A DNA stretch of 64,000 nucleotides from Rotaria sp. Silwood1 (lineage: Eukaryota > Rotifera > Eurotatoria > Philodinida > Philodinidae). The stretch spans positions 434,001-498,000 of the forward strand of contig CAJNOP010000027.1 in NCBI GenBank assembly GCA_905250075.1. Direction: 5' to 3'. Within the stretch, counting starts at the first letter, position 1, and every line of letters begins with the position of its first letter. Under the pieces are notes generated by a model. The model worked only from the letters and a program-made list of their open reading frames with translations, made no database searches and was not told where the DNA came from. The position numbers were made by a program, and so were the translations under genes. This document shows positions 23,577 through 36,613 of the stretch, one piece after another.

Positions 23577-24531
23577 GATACTTCTTTTTTTGAAAAAATA
23601 AATAGAGTAATCAGCAAATCGTTCCGCATATGTCATGGTATACAAAGAAAAGAGAACGAAAACTTAATAGGTGATTAACACAAGCTGCTACATCATGCAT
23701 AGAATATTATTTGATATACTCATTAAAAAAATAAATATTCGATACTATATTGAAAGAAGTATAAGTGTATCTGATAGTATTCAAATATTATTTATTCATT
23801 TGACTTAATTTCATGAAATAAGAAGATGAGGCAGCACAAGAAAAAGTTTTGTTGATAAATTCAGATTTCTATTTACAAAATAGTAGTTTTCTTACATCAT
23901 TATCAATTTGTTTTCGTTTTCAATTATACGAATATAAGTTTATGAAAAAAAAAAAACTTGTGATGAAATTGCTTTGAATTAGAAAATATGAATCATCAAA
24001 AAATTTATTTTTCATATTTTAATTAAAATTTTAAAAGAATGAACTAATAAATTAAATTTAACTAATTATTCATCCCATTCAATAGATTCAAAATATAATC
24101 GAACGACAGAATATTACTATTAAAAACTAAATAGGTTATTTTACTGTGTTTTAAAATTAAATCGATACAAAAATATATATTTAAAAATGATCATAAGTTG
24201 ACGAATGAATTTTTGGGATTTACTGACTCATTAGTAAACTTAATCATGTAAAATTTCATTTACCCTAAGACAATAATATCATAACAATAAAGAGATAGAA
24301 ACAAACAGCTTACAAACAATAATATAACTAAAAATAAAAATCATATGTAGATAATTTTTTAAAATGACATGACACAACTTATTATGCGCATGTCAAATCA
24401 CTGTATTTTTCAATAGTCGTACAAATCAAAAATCGAACAAGTTATTCATGAGCATGAAAGAAAAAAGAAATGTGGTAGATTCAAAATATGATATCCACCG
24501 GATGTATTACAACGTTTATGAGTCATTAGTT
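23577..24531. other. Intergenic DNA upstream of the orphan and downstream of ARMC3
   Basis: About 950 bp of AT-rich sequence with A-runs (for example near 23945) and no supported frame. It probably contains the orphan's promoter and the ARMC3 3'UTR. Confidence 0.4.
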
Positions 24532-27500
24532 TTAAGAGAGTATTGTGTAAATTCGAGCATCAGAAGAATTAGCAAGAAGTAGTCGACCTGGTTCATGAAG
24601 TAAATCGACAATCCATGTTTTAGCTGGATATCGAACGGCCTAAAACATCAAAATAATCGTTAATATATTAAATACATTTAATAAGAAAAATAAAATTAAT
24701 AAGCAAAATCCTATTTAACATGCAATAGACATACTAATTGTATAGATTTGTCATGTAATATTGATTTTTCTTTGTCACAAACTGAATTATAGAATGATAT
24801 CTGTTTGTCATTATTTTTCAAATATGTATGTTCTAATTTTCTTAATGATTCATGCATTCGTTCAATAGATTCATCATCAAAAGGATTACATTTTATTATC
24901 TTATCCATTGAATGTTGATCATCATTTGTCATTGGATTAGAATCTTTATTCAACATGTATAATCGAAAGCTTTCAATCTAAACTTTAACTTTTTTAAAAT
25001 TGTAAATAAAAAAAAACGTTCAAGTTTCAAGATAAACTAAAATTCTTATTATATTATTGCAAAGGTATCAAATGCCGGCAATTCAATATTGGAGTAAAAA
25101 GTTATTTTTGACATATTCATACGATAGTCTTATAGATAAATCTATCTTTCAAAGTATCAAAGAAGGATATAAAAATTGAAAGAAGCCAAACACATAAAAA
25201 AACTATTGAGTTCTGATGCATTTGACATATTTTAATTTCTCTAGGTTTTTGCTAATATTTAACTATCCATAAAATTTACAAAAAAAAGAGATATACTCTT
25301 AATATAATAACATACCCCAGATGATTGACCAAGAATAACTTCATTCCAAGCACGATTATAATTGCCTCGTGTTAATGTACACGGTATTCCAAGTCGATCA
25401 GCTAATGTCTATATAATAAAAATTCTTTCTTTTATAATTTTTCTCTTTTTTGAAATATATTTACTTTGAATAAAAACGCTCGTTGAGCATGAATACCTTT
25501 TCGTATTCGACCAATTGGTATAACATTTGAATGAAGTTCAGTTTTTAATTGATTCATTGCTACTTCATATCCAAATGTAGCTACATCATCAGGTGAAATT
25601 GTACCACCCATTTTTTCACTTACAAATCTTCATAAAATAAAAATTATTAAATATAAAATAAAAATTATTTATATTTTACCTTGCTAAAGTTGATATTTGT
25701 TCTGATAATGGTACTTTTGTAACTTGTGGTTGAATTTCATCAAGATACATTTGAAAATCTTGATCTGTGGTTAGTTTATAACCTGATTTCTTTATATAGA
25801 AAACAAAAAAATAACCAATAAAACAAAGATCAAACAAAAGAAAATTTCCTACCGAATCAGAATTATTTGTTCCAGATACATCCTTTTCACTGTGTTTTTT
25901 ATCTTCCGATAAATCTCGTTTTTCATTTGTTTTATCTTTTTTTGTACGACTAAAATTAAAACATTAATTATTCTCTAGGACTAACATTAAATTCATCGCA
26001 TAAAAAAAAAAAGAAAAATTAAGTGAGTAGTTGAAGAAGGAAGAAAAAGCCATGCATATGTATGTTAATAAAGCATAATAAATTTTAATTCTAACATCCT
26101 TTTCATACCTGGATTGATCTACAGAGCTGCAGATTAGATATAGCTTGTCTAACTAGATTACTAAATGATAAAAAAGAAAAGTAAACTTACGTTTTTCCAT
26201 CTCTCTCTTTGCTCGATGCTTTTGGTGTTTTTGCAGTACGTGTAGTAGTAGGAGTACCTATTTTTTCTTTGCTTTCCGAACCTTTCCTATATTAAAAATG
26301 AATTAATTTATTTTTAAAAATTTATCATCAAACAAGACATAGAATAGAAATGAGAAGAAAACCAAAAACCTACACCGGCATTGCTGATGTAGAAAGATTA
26401 TCATCAGAAGAAAATGGCACTCGAGAAATATCATCTTCATAAGATCCTCCTGTAGTAGTCCATTGAGTAATACTGAATAAAAAAGAAACACACAAATTCA
26501 CACACATTAATTATAGCGTAAAAACATGTGTGAGTGAAATAATTAATAAAAAAAAAAAAATAATGATCGAAATAAAGAGACATGCAACATATAATGATTT
26601 TTCTGAATGAACCAAAAAAATACTTACGAATCAGTTTGTGTAGGTGTAACAATAATGACTTTAGTTCTATAAGTGATACAACATTGATCGTGTGTAAAGC
26701 AAAAAATGTTGGGATTGTGGAAAAATGTGTTTTTTGTTTTAATGTTGATTAAAAAAAGCCAAATGAAAAAAAAAAAAGAAAGCGCTCTCTTACTTTTTTT
26801 CAGGTGCATATACAAGTAAAATTGGTCGACGATCATTCACTTCTTCAGCAGCTAGTTCTTCAATAGTTAAAAATTTTCCACCATCTCGAACAGGTCCCAT
26901 ATCATAAAATCCATCTGTTGTTATATTATTACTTTCTTTAAGAACAACAAAATTTTAATTGTATAATTTTCTTTAAAGATAAATAATCAAACCTAATCGT
27001 CCAAGATATGAATATTTTGCTGATAAATGACTATCAAGAATTCTTTGTAAAGCCATTTCAGTAAATTTACTCTTACGCGATTCAGATGTATTCAAATCAC
27101 GTACTATTTCAAGTGCTCTGAAAATAAATAATCATAGTAATAAATAATAATTAAATCAATATTTTAATACCCATTTCGAAGAATTTCAATTGCTATAGCT
27201 TGTTCTACACAAAGAACACTAATAGCAAAACAAGCATTACGACGAACTTCATCATGATTTGATCTTAATAAGCTAACAAGAAGTGGAATAATTGGTTGAT
27301 TATTTTTTATCTAATAGATTAATCAAAGACAAGATAAATATTTAAATTGTTTACAATTCTTACATCTTCTCGAGCTTTTTGATCAATACCATAAGCTGAT
27401 AAAACCATAGCTGCTTTTGCTTGTGCTAGTTCATAGCTTAAACAAATATATTTTTTTGTTATTTATATAGAACTTCTCGAGTCAGAAAAATACAAGACGA

Positions 27501-30500
27501 TTTCAGCGGAGAAAATACCAAAAATCGATGAAACTTGGAAATAATACTTCAGATCAGCAAGACTTCAGATTTTTTCAGTCACTTTTGACTCATTTCTTTT
27601 ATCTCCAAGTTCCATTGGTTTCCAATGTTTTCCTGCCGATTTCAGTAAAATCGACTTGTCTCCGAGAGTCTGGAAGTTTCAACCTTGGTTGAATTATTAT
27701 CAGATTAATACCTTGCTTGTAATGGTACAAGAAGACTTTTTATAAGACCTTTTTCCAAAGTATTTGTGCGCACAACTTGATCAGTTGAACAATTAGCCAA
27801 TGTTGCACATGCATATGCTTTTGTTGTATCTTTCTCATCATTCAATAAACGAATTAATACTTCAATGCCTCCTTGATCTTGTAATTCCCTACGTATACAA
27901 TCAAATAGTTATCAATATTTTCTATCCTATACTGGAAGTCTTTGTTACACAATCCATCGCTATAGATAAAATATTACAGTATTTTATCATACAATATAGT
28001 TGTGCATCACTTACTTATAAAACTTTCTTTGGAAAAATAATGAAATATGTAAAAAAGGAATGAGGAAATGCTATAATCCCTAACAAACAAGGATTGACAT
28101 ATTCATAAAAATTACAAATATTGAAAGAATATTTTGTATCCAAAACTATTTAGATTTTCTCAATGAAATAAAAATTCATGATTAAATCACGAGTTTTTCT
28201 TATATTTCTTGTTGTATACATAATATTAGCAAAAAAAGAACTCTTCAAAATCTTTGTGAGTTTTGTAAATGTGTCAATCCCTTTTTTTTTAATCCACTAT
28301 AAACATATACGAAATTTCAGTGCTAATAGCACTATCGTTGACATTTTTTTCAAAAAGAAAACGTTTTGATTTTTCATTTTAGCAGTATTAAAATGCTTTC
28401 TATGAAAGAGATATTATACTTATGAATCATAGCTTTACATTCTCAAAAAAAGTGTGAGCGTCGGTTTTGAATTCACTATCACGTCCAAACCTTCTCAGAA
28501 AGATGAAGATACCATGTATATCTCAAAAAAAAAAACAGTCACTTTGCTTACTTTTGTATTTGTGTAGCTTTTTTTGGATACTCTTAGTATCCAGTTCCTT
28601 TATTTTCTGTCCATTTTTTAAGTTTTTTTCTAAGGATTTTCCTCATTATTTTTCTTTGTAGTTTATCCTTATTTTCTACTAAAAAGAGTAATTAATGATG
28701 CACAATTATATATTATAATACTGATGCTTTTAATCGAAAAAAAAAGAGTATGTCAGAAATGTTTTCTTGGCTACATAGAGCACTTCAAACGTATGAGTGT
28801 GAACAAAACGAATTCACATTTTTCATCCTTAAATTCATTATATTACAAAATTTTATTCGTACGATAAATTTTTACTAAAGAAACGTACAATCAGTCTTCT
28901 TCTCAAATAATATACCTGATATTATTTGGATTACTTTGTGTTAAATTCGACATAGCCAATGTAGAAAATTCACGTAAACGTGGATTATCTTTTTGCATCA
29001 TTTGTACAAGTGTTAGAATACCATCTATATTTACAAATAACATATAAACAAAACAAGAGAAAAAAAAAACAAACAAACCATTATTTCGAATAGTTTCTCG
29101 ACTTAACATGCTTTCAGCCATAACTGCTAATGCTTGACATGATGCTACACGTACTTCATCATTTTCACTAAGTAATAAAAATACCATAGCACGTTCAGCA
29201 TCTTGTTCTGCGAAAATTTTTCGATTTTGTGCTAAAAATAAAAAAAAAGAAAAAGAACAGATTTTTCATCTTTTACAATTCAGCATTACAAAAACTGAAA
29301 ATTCATTAAGTGCTTGTGAAATAAACAAAAAAAAAAAAAACAGTGTGTTTGTTTTTTTCAGATTTATTTTTCTCTTTAAATGTTTATCTCAACCTACGTT
29401 CTGGTCCAGTATTTAATCCTAAAGATAATATGTTTGTTTGTATTTTTTTATCGTTATCTTCTTAAAATTTAATTTTAAATAATTTTTTTTTTTATTACGT
29501 TTTCTAGCTGCACGTGCAATAGCTTTTGCTGCAGCTGCTTGTACAGCTGGTACAACACTATCTTGTACAAATTGCATTAATCGTTTAAGTCCACCATTTG
29601 ATTGAATAAGCTAAAATTTTCAAAAATAAAAAGAAAATATGGAGAAAAAAAAACAAAAATTTCATTTTAACGAACATCAAGACATTCAGTATCTTCTAAA
29701 AGATTTGCTAATGCATTTAAACAATGAACATGAACATCTTTTGTTTCATCTAATCCAATAAAATCAATCATTCGATCAAGTCCACCAATATCTCTTATAA
29801 CAGCACGATTAAATGGATCTGTAGCTAATTTTTGTATACAATTACAAACAGTTTCAGTTATTTGTGGATATTCTGATTTAAGATTATTTAATATTGGTTC
29901 AATACCATTTAATTCTCGTACAAGACTTCGTGCATGAATATCATCAAGTATACGATCAATTGTTGATAAAGAATTAAATTTAATATCAGGATCAGTTTCA
30001 TTAATTAATCTTATTAATGGTTGAAGAACATTTAATGAAAGAACTTGTGATTTTGTTGAATAATCACTACACATATAACGAAGCCAATAAACAGCAAATT
30101 CATTTGTTAATTGTTCATCTATTAAAGATTATTTTTAAAACAAATTGAGAAATACAAAAACAAAAAAACGAAGCCTACGTTCAGATGATAAAAGAGAAAT
30201 CATATGTGGAATACAATCGATTTTACGAAGATGTCGTCGAATATCCGCTATAGGAAAAAAAATTAATTAAAACTATTGATTTTTTTTTTAATAAAGAAAA
30301 AATTTTTACGATGAGCAGCCAGTATTCCAAAGACCATTGTTGCATTTCGTTGTACAGTTGGATTTTCATGATGAGTTAATGTAAATAAAGTATCTGTTGC
30401 ACCCATTTCATGTAACATTAATTTATTTCCATCACTTTTATCAGCAAATTTAAATAATGAATCACATGCACGTATTAATACATTATCTTCTGTACTTCGT

Positions 30501-30909
30501 AAACATACAACAGCTGTTTGAGCTCCTTTGACATCGAGTTTTAACGGTTCGAACTACATACATTAGAAATATTAATAAATTAAGAATTAACAAAAACAAA
30601 GAAATGAAAAGAAAAAAAAGTAGATACAGTATGTGTAGATTCCAATGGTACATCAGGACCAACTTTAATAGAGATACCACTAGCAAAACTTGTTCGTTTA
30701 TTCATTTTTTTAACAAATAAAATATAAGTAAATTTTTCTATTCTGTTTCTATTAGTTTCAAATGGGATTATATTTTAAATATGACTCACAGTTTCATCAA
30801 TTGCTTTTTCATCTTGTTGTCGAGGTTTGCCTCCTTTATTCGCTGTATTAGGTGCCGGTGTCTTACCAGCAGCAGTTGATAATGATGAAACTTTACCACC
30901 TTTGACCAT
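24532..30909 (-). CDS. ARMC3: Armadillo-repeat protein ARMC3
   Basis: Armadillo-repeat scaffold associated in animals with testis and motile cilia. Exon 1 (30909-30790) encodes a Lys/Gly/Ala/Thr-rich leader and joins in phase to 30553, giving FEPLKLDVKGAQTAVVCLRS, the ARMC3 N-terminal signature. Arm repeats follow: NPTVQRNATMVFGILAAH, VLQPLIRLINETDPDIKF, LNGIEPILNNLKSEYPQI, GGLDRMIDFIGLDE, GGLKRLMQFVQ, NDEVRVASCQALAVMAES, LREFSTLAMSNLTQSNPNN, GGIEVLIRLLNDEKDTTKAY and others down to about 26800. A Lys/Ser/Thr-rich linker precedes the C-terminal ARMC3/CTR1 domain: LHSNVIPIGRIRKGIHAQRA, TLADRLGIPCTLTRGNYNRA, WNEVIL and finally TWIVDLLHEPGRLLL. An exon at 24975-24727 inserts about 83 residues into that domain in frame. 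Most introns are 50-100 nt; a few are longer (27442-27708, 27892-28915). A piece at 30705-30628 could be an alternative first exon. Confidence 0.9.
27471..27690. mobile_element. Fold-back (MITE-like) element filling an ARMC3 intron
   Basis: The left arm (from about 27473: CTTCTCGAGTCAG, then ACAAGACGATTTCAG and GATGAAACTTGGAAATAA near 27540) pairs with the reverse complement of the right arm (from about 27690: GACTCTCGGAGACAAGTCGA, then GGCAGGAAAACATTGGAAAC and CAATGGAACTTGGAGATAA). Identity is about 65-75 percent by eye with small gaps. The element occupies most of a 267-nt intron, which would otherwise be of usual size. No duplication could be defined. Confidence 0.6.
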
Positions 30910-30956
30910 TGTATTTATCTTTTTGAATAGATAAATGGATTTATATATAGGTAAAT

Positions 30957-30990
30957 AAATAAATAAATATATATATATATACGTATGTAT
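30957..30990. repeat. AAAT/AT simple repeat upstream of ARMC3
   Basis: Tandem AAAT units run into (AT)n just 5' of the ARMC3 start codon on its minus strand. It probably lies in the promoter or 5'UTR. No specific function is suggested. Confidence 0.7.
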
Positions 30991-31437
30991 AAGAATGAAG
31001 TGTCAAAGTTTCACTCAAACAGGCGAGTGATTGTTTATAGGAGAGATACACTGCTACCACTACTACGGCAACCACTTGACAACCATTTTATATGTTTTAT
31101 TTTTTTGCTTCCTTGTGAACAACCATAATATTCGAAAATGAAATAGTTCTACATTGTAATATGCGAGATTTTTCTAGATAAACTATAATATTATTACAAT
31201 AAAAATAATGAATATTTAAATAAGTTCTTGTTTAAATAGATGTCACTTTTCATCATAAAATAAATGTTAAGTATAGGTTTTTTTTCTTTTCGTTCGCCCT
31301 GTAATAAATTCTAAATTATCATTGAAATCGTTTACTTTTATTATACAATAAACAAAGTCATTTAATAAGAAACAAAAAAAGAAAATACATATTTTGATGA
31401 ATTGAGAATTAATATTCATATATATTATTATGGTCAA

Positions 31438-31863
31438 TTAATAGTTATGTGTATTTCGCATATTATCAATATATGCTTCTAAATTGATAATTTCTCTCTT
31501 TAATTTATCCACTTTATTCATGGTTCGTTTAACGTCTTCGATTCGTTGCTTTTCTCTTCCTTCATATTCAGCTATAAATTGAGAAAGATAAACGAGTGAT
31601 GGTATAAGATAAAGTGATGAACCATCAGCAATAATTGATTCCAGTTGATCACTTGTTAAATGATGTTCACCAGTTAAATAATCAATTATTAAACCAAATT
31701 GTTCTGCATGTCCAGGTACAAGAAGTGCACCATATTTATCTCGTTTTGATTTACTACGAAAAAGGACACGAAAATAAATGCTTTGTGATGCCAGTAAGTG
31801 TCGATCGACTTGAAAATGACGACCTTCAACATTAAGAAGCACACTTCCAACCTTCCGCGGCAT
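31438..31863 (-). CDS. KCTD-like BTB/T1 domain protein
   Basis: Single exon of 141 aa. Residues 6-100 form a T1-type BTB domain: VLLNVEGRHFQVDRHLL (beta strand and the position of the family's 'NVGG-FxTxxxTL'), then FRVLFRSK, LVPGHAEQFGLIIDYLTGEH and LYLIPSLVYLSQFIAEY. A charged coiled-coil tail follows (EKQRIEDVKRTMNKVDKL). KCTD proteins usually oligomerise and act as adaptors for CUL3 ubiquitin ligases. Start chosen at 31863 because the BTB fold begins a few residues later; an in-frame ATG at 31953 adds 30 residues with no domain character. The usual 'GG' of the first strand reads EGRHF here, so the family call is at superfamily level. It lies in tandem upstream of ARMC3 on the same strand, with a 528-bp gap. 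Confidence 0.75.
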   Translation of the reverse strand: MPRKVGSVLLNVEGRHFQVDRHLLASQSIYFRVLFRSKSKRDKYGALLVPGHAEQFGLIIDYLTGEHHLTSDQLESIIADGSSLYLIPSLVYLSQFIAEYEGREKQRIEDVKRTMNKVDKLKREIINLEAYIDNMRNTHNY

Positions 31864-34105
31864 GTTCGAGATGTATAATGTGCGTATGTTAGAGAATCCG
31901 ACACAAATGTTTGCTTTATAAATGTGTAATGGCGGTAGTAGGTACACATACACATATGCATTGATTTATCGACTCAACGTCAATAATTTATCGTCAGAAT
32001 CCGCAAAAAAATAAGGGGCCATTTCAAGTATAGGACGCATTCAATAATATGAAAAAATGATTCCAGTAAAAATTTTTTCTATGAATTTTTTTTTTAATAA
32101 CCTGTCAAAAAAATTGTTGTTATGGAAATATTCACGTGTCTTCATTATTTATCATCATTTGCAAGGTCAATATGATATTTGATTACATAGAAAATGAAAG
32201 TAGACTTAAAAAGGATATACAAAATATCATACGCTATCAAGATAAAAGTCAATTCTTTTATAGACATGATTATTTGTTTTTTTTTCTATTTAAAATTCAC
32301 TTAAATATAATTTATTAATATTTAATGATTATTTAAATTACTATCTATGAAAGAAATTTATTATTTGAAAGATAAAAAGTAATATTATTGATTTCAAAAG
32401 AAAAGTAGTTATTTCTTTTCTTTTTTTCTCTTTTTGATTAATACAATGACTGTTCCACGTATACTATTAGAAAAAAAAAACAAAAAAAAAGGGTTAAACG
32501 TTCTATTAATCATAAAATAAATATTTGAAACAACTAATATATATATATCTATTATTTAAGTGAAATATGATCTGTCAAGGTAATTCAATAGAATCACAAT
32601 TAATCTATTTCCTATGGTGAATAAATGAAAGATTTTTTTTTTTCATAATGAATGACATTTCTTTTCTCTATAGATAAATAATACTTGAATTATTATCAAC
32701 AGTTTATTTGTTCATAGAATATGTTATATGTTTATGAAATATTGATAGAATTTCTCATGAAAGAATAAATATAATACAGCTAAAGGAAAACACAATGACA
32801 CATGTTTTTATTTTTTTTAATAGATAATTGTTATGGATACATGATAAATTTATGTCTATAACATTGAAAAATACAAAATTTTGATATTTAAAACAAAAGA
32901 AATAATTTCTGAATATTTATCAATAATAAATTTTCTACAAAATTAAATTTATCTTAATTAGAAAAATGATTTTCATCTAATATCAACAATAAAGAGTAAA
33001 ACATTCGACATTAAGAAAACAAAAATTAGATAAATGCCATTGGGAAACAAACTGATTTCTATGCTAGAAATCATTATGATGTGTCTAAAATATGAATAAT
33101 GACCTGGAAATTATTAAAAACTATTCGAAGCTATTAGAAATAAATTGAAATCATTCTAAATCACAGCAAAAATCTCAAGTAATAAGATTAAAGATAAAGT
33201 TTTGACTTCTATTGATTTCTAATAATATTTTTTTTGGTTGTTTTGATTTTCCTTAATTTCGAATGTTTCTAGTGATTGCTCTTTGTTTCTAATAATTTCT
33301 TATGATTTTCTTTCATTTCAAATCATTTCCGATGTTTCCTATTGATTTGCGATGAGAATATGAAAACTCATTTTCAATAAAAGAAATTATTAGAAATCAA
33401 GAAATCAGTTTTTTTTATTAGACCGATTAAACTGATTTTTTTTGATTAAAAAGTCAAGGGTAAACAATTCATATTTTGATTTTCTATTAACTTTAAATGA
33501 AAAAAATTAGTGTAATTAAAAACTTCAAAAAAAAACATCAGAATAATCGAAAACATTACTGTTTTTGTTATTATGATGGTAGATCTTATCCTCTAAATGT
33601 ACTAGTCATTTTGTTTTAACAACCAAGTTCTACCTACAAACTTATGTTATAGGAAAACACATATCATCATGCCACACAACGTTCAAAAATAACCCTTTTT
33701 TTTCTCTCAATGAATGATATTTTTGCGTTTAAAGCTGATAAAAAAACAAAAAAAATCAGCTGTCTTCCCCTTAAGGGATATTTATTTTGCAGATAGTTTA
33801 GATAGCTTTTTAGCCTTCTATACTTCTTATCTTTTCATTCCTAGTCATGCATATATATATATGTATATTTACTTTGATTTTTCAAATACAAGACTACAGC
33901 ATTAGTCTTGATTTGAGCTCTTTGTTCAATGATATATATATGACAATGTATACATTAAATAAGGAAGACCACAAAAAAACATAAAATAATAAGAAAAAAA
34001 AAAACTAAAATATGAAATTTTCATTCTTGTGTAAAATGATTATTGCTTTTTTTTCTGTCTTTTTTTCCCAATATTAATGATGAGTATAGCAGTGCAGTAA
34101 TTGCA
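31864..34105. other. AT-rich intergenic DNA with a degenerate GAAATnATT repeat cluster
   Basis: About 2.2 kb without a supported gene. Between about 33045 and 33430 the motif GAAATNATT and its complement AATNATTTC recur many times, first mostly in one orientation and then the other, so the two halves form a loose inverted repeat (CTGATTTCTATGCTAGAAAT on the left, AGAAATCAAGAAATCAGTTT on the right). The rest is A/T tracts. It should include the GPCR 3'UTR at its right end. Confidence 0.45.
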
Positions 34106-35933
34106 TCAAGCTTTGCCTTCGAGCACACTTGATACACTACCATCAAGCGCAACATTCGAAATTGAAGATAGATGTGTTATTGCATGTTTTGGGTTCTGCT
34201 TATCTCTTATTGTCATTGAATAACTCGTATTTGACGCACGTTGCTGTTTAATTCCAGCTCCTGGCACTGATGGCAATGTGCGTACTGTCCCTACTCCACT
34301 TGATCGTAAAAATGAACGTTCATTTCTCGTAAAGTCTTTTCCATTAGTACCATCTTGTGCTTTACAACACCATCGACATAATTGATAAAATATTAATCGA
34401 CGAAATTCAGTACGAAATCTTGCACCACTAATAAAATAGAGAAAAAAATTCACCACATGCATTAAATCTGATGTAATATTTGATATAAGATACATAACAG
34501 CTGATGTTCGTACATATACATCAAGATTTCGATATAAATTCGCATCACATTTAACAGCTTTCCAACTTTCAATTAAAACACGGAGAAATATGAGCAAATA
34601 ATAAATAGCATTTGGTAATGTTAAAACAAAAAATGATATTGATATTGTGATAAGCATAATTGTTATTTGAAGATTTTGTGATTGAATACGAGCACGATTT
34701 GTTGCTGATATGTTTGTATTTGATGAACGACATTGTGTTGGAGTTGATATATTTGTTGGTGGTTTAAGATAATTATTTGTTTTTGTTGTTGTTCGACCAT
34801 TAGTTGATGCTTTTATCATAGGTACTGTTGCTGAAGAATTCATTGATTCATGTAAACATGATGCTTCACGACGTGCTCGTAATAAGGCAACAAATATAGC
34901 AGCATTTAATACTGATATAACAAAAAATGGAATAAAGCACCAAAAAAATGCATCAAGTATAAAAACAAGCTTTTCATCTTGTAATGTTTCTAACCAACAA
35001 TATGCATTATTTTTTAATACAGTTCGACTAGCATGTACAGATGCAACAAGCATTGAACAAATAATAACAGCTATAACTACAGCATAAGCTTTTTTCCGTG
35101 ATAAAAGATCTGATACACGTAATGGTAAACAAACAGCAAGAAATTTATCGGCATTCATAGCAGCAATAAGCCATACTAAAAGAATAACAATAAATAAATA
35201 TATATATCGAACATATTTTGACTATTCAAGGTCTCTATCTGACAATAATTTATGCGTTAACCAGCAAAATTAGTATAAAAGAAAAATCGATCTATTTGTT
35301 GGTGCAGCTGTTACTGCATTCTTCTATATTTTTTTTTTATCTTTTAGCTCCGGAAGCTTGACAACATTTAATCGAATGGAGACACTTACCAGTTGTATAG
35401 TTTACTGCATTGACCATAAGAAAAAGAAATTTACATAAACCAGTTGTTAAAATTTGTTTACCAGTTGTTGAACTTGATAATTCACCAAAAATAACACGTA
35501 ATGCAAAAAAAGCAACATCACATAATGCCAATGTTTGCATATAAAAAGCTATTGATGATGAACGATTCATACGTGTACGTCTTAATATATAAAAAGCACA
35601 TAAATTTAAAATAATAGCAGGTAAAATAAAAAAACGATTTAAATTTTGTGATATATAACGAACAATATTGAATAAAGGTTTTTGTGAAACATATTCATAT
35701 TTTATTTGAGTACATGTTAAATTTGCATTTTTTAATATTGTTTGATCAGTTATAAAAAATAATGATGCAAGTGTATTATTTAATGTTGTATTATCATCAA
35801 ATAATGATAATGGTGTTGAAAATGTTGAATCAAAATATGTTAAAGAAACACTTTCACTTAACGATGTTATATTAGATGATGGAGAATGATACATTGTTCT
35901 ATTTCCAGCATACCGTTTCTTATAAATCTGCAA
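34106..35933 (-). CDS. Class A G-protein-coupled receptor, peptide type
   Basis: Rhodopsin-family receptor of the plasma membrane. Two exons, 35933-35390 and 35175-34106, join in phase (ACT G / TA TGG) to give about 537 aa. The extracellular N-terminus (~90 aa) has several sequons (NIT, NTT, NLT). TM1 is RFFILPAIILNLCAFYIL; TM2 is FYMQTLALCDVAFFALRVIF; TM3 has the disulfide Cys (GLCKFLFLM) and ends in DKFLAVCLPLR, so DRY is replaced by DKF. TM5 is CFIPFFVISVLNAAIFVALL; a Ser/Thr/Asn-rich third loop follows; TM6 is IMLITISISFFVLTLPNAIY; TM7 is NITSDLMHVVNFFLYFISGA followed by RFRTEFRRLIF. The NFFLYFISG end is typical of FMRFamide/neuropeptide-type receptors of invertebrates. Ligand unknown. 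The start could also be the ATG about 13 codons downstream. Confidence 0.85.
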
Positions 35934-36613
35934 TTATATTTTGATAAGTTATTTTTATTCGAAATATTTGTCGATTACTACACATATATTGTCCATCTTT
36001 TTTCCATTATAATGCTCTTATTACGATATAGAGTTAAGGCAGAAGAAACACTACAGAAATAACTAAGTACTCTTTGAATTTATCTCATCGACACATCGAT
36101 CAATTCTACTCGATCAAGCAGAAGAAAACAATAAAACGAAAATGTTGTTATATGAAAAAACTAGTTTCCAGAAAATAACCATAAATATTTATTGTAGTCA
36201 TTATTTTTTTTTTGTATCCGATAAAAAAAATATCGAACACAAGAAAAATCCAATATTTTATTGGTGTGCAACCAGAAAAAAAGAGATCTGTAACGAAATT
36301 CTATTATGGCTAGATGTCTATTATAATCTATTAAAGAAGATATGAGCTTAATTATTGAAAAAGGAAAAGAGGAAAAAATAAAACGAGGCGTCACACAATG
36401 CACGCAAGTAAGCTGACAAGTTGAATTAAAAGCTTACTTTATCTTAGTAGATTTGAATGTAGAAAATAGAGATAAAAAAGAAAAGCGAATGAATATTGAG
36501 AATGCAAGATTTACTTCGGTTATTTTCAAGTAAAAGAAAAAGAGATAGATTCACTTGTCATTCTTTCTCTATGACGCCCTCTTACTGATTTCTTTTTGAG
36601 TAGTAATCGACCT

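Noticed and set aside
32487..32500. Second GGGTTAA that might be a piggyBac end
   Set aside because: No partner CCC...TTAA end with inverted similarity was found nearby.
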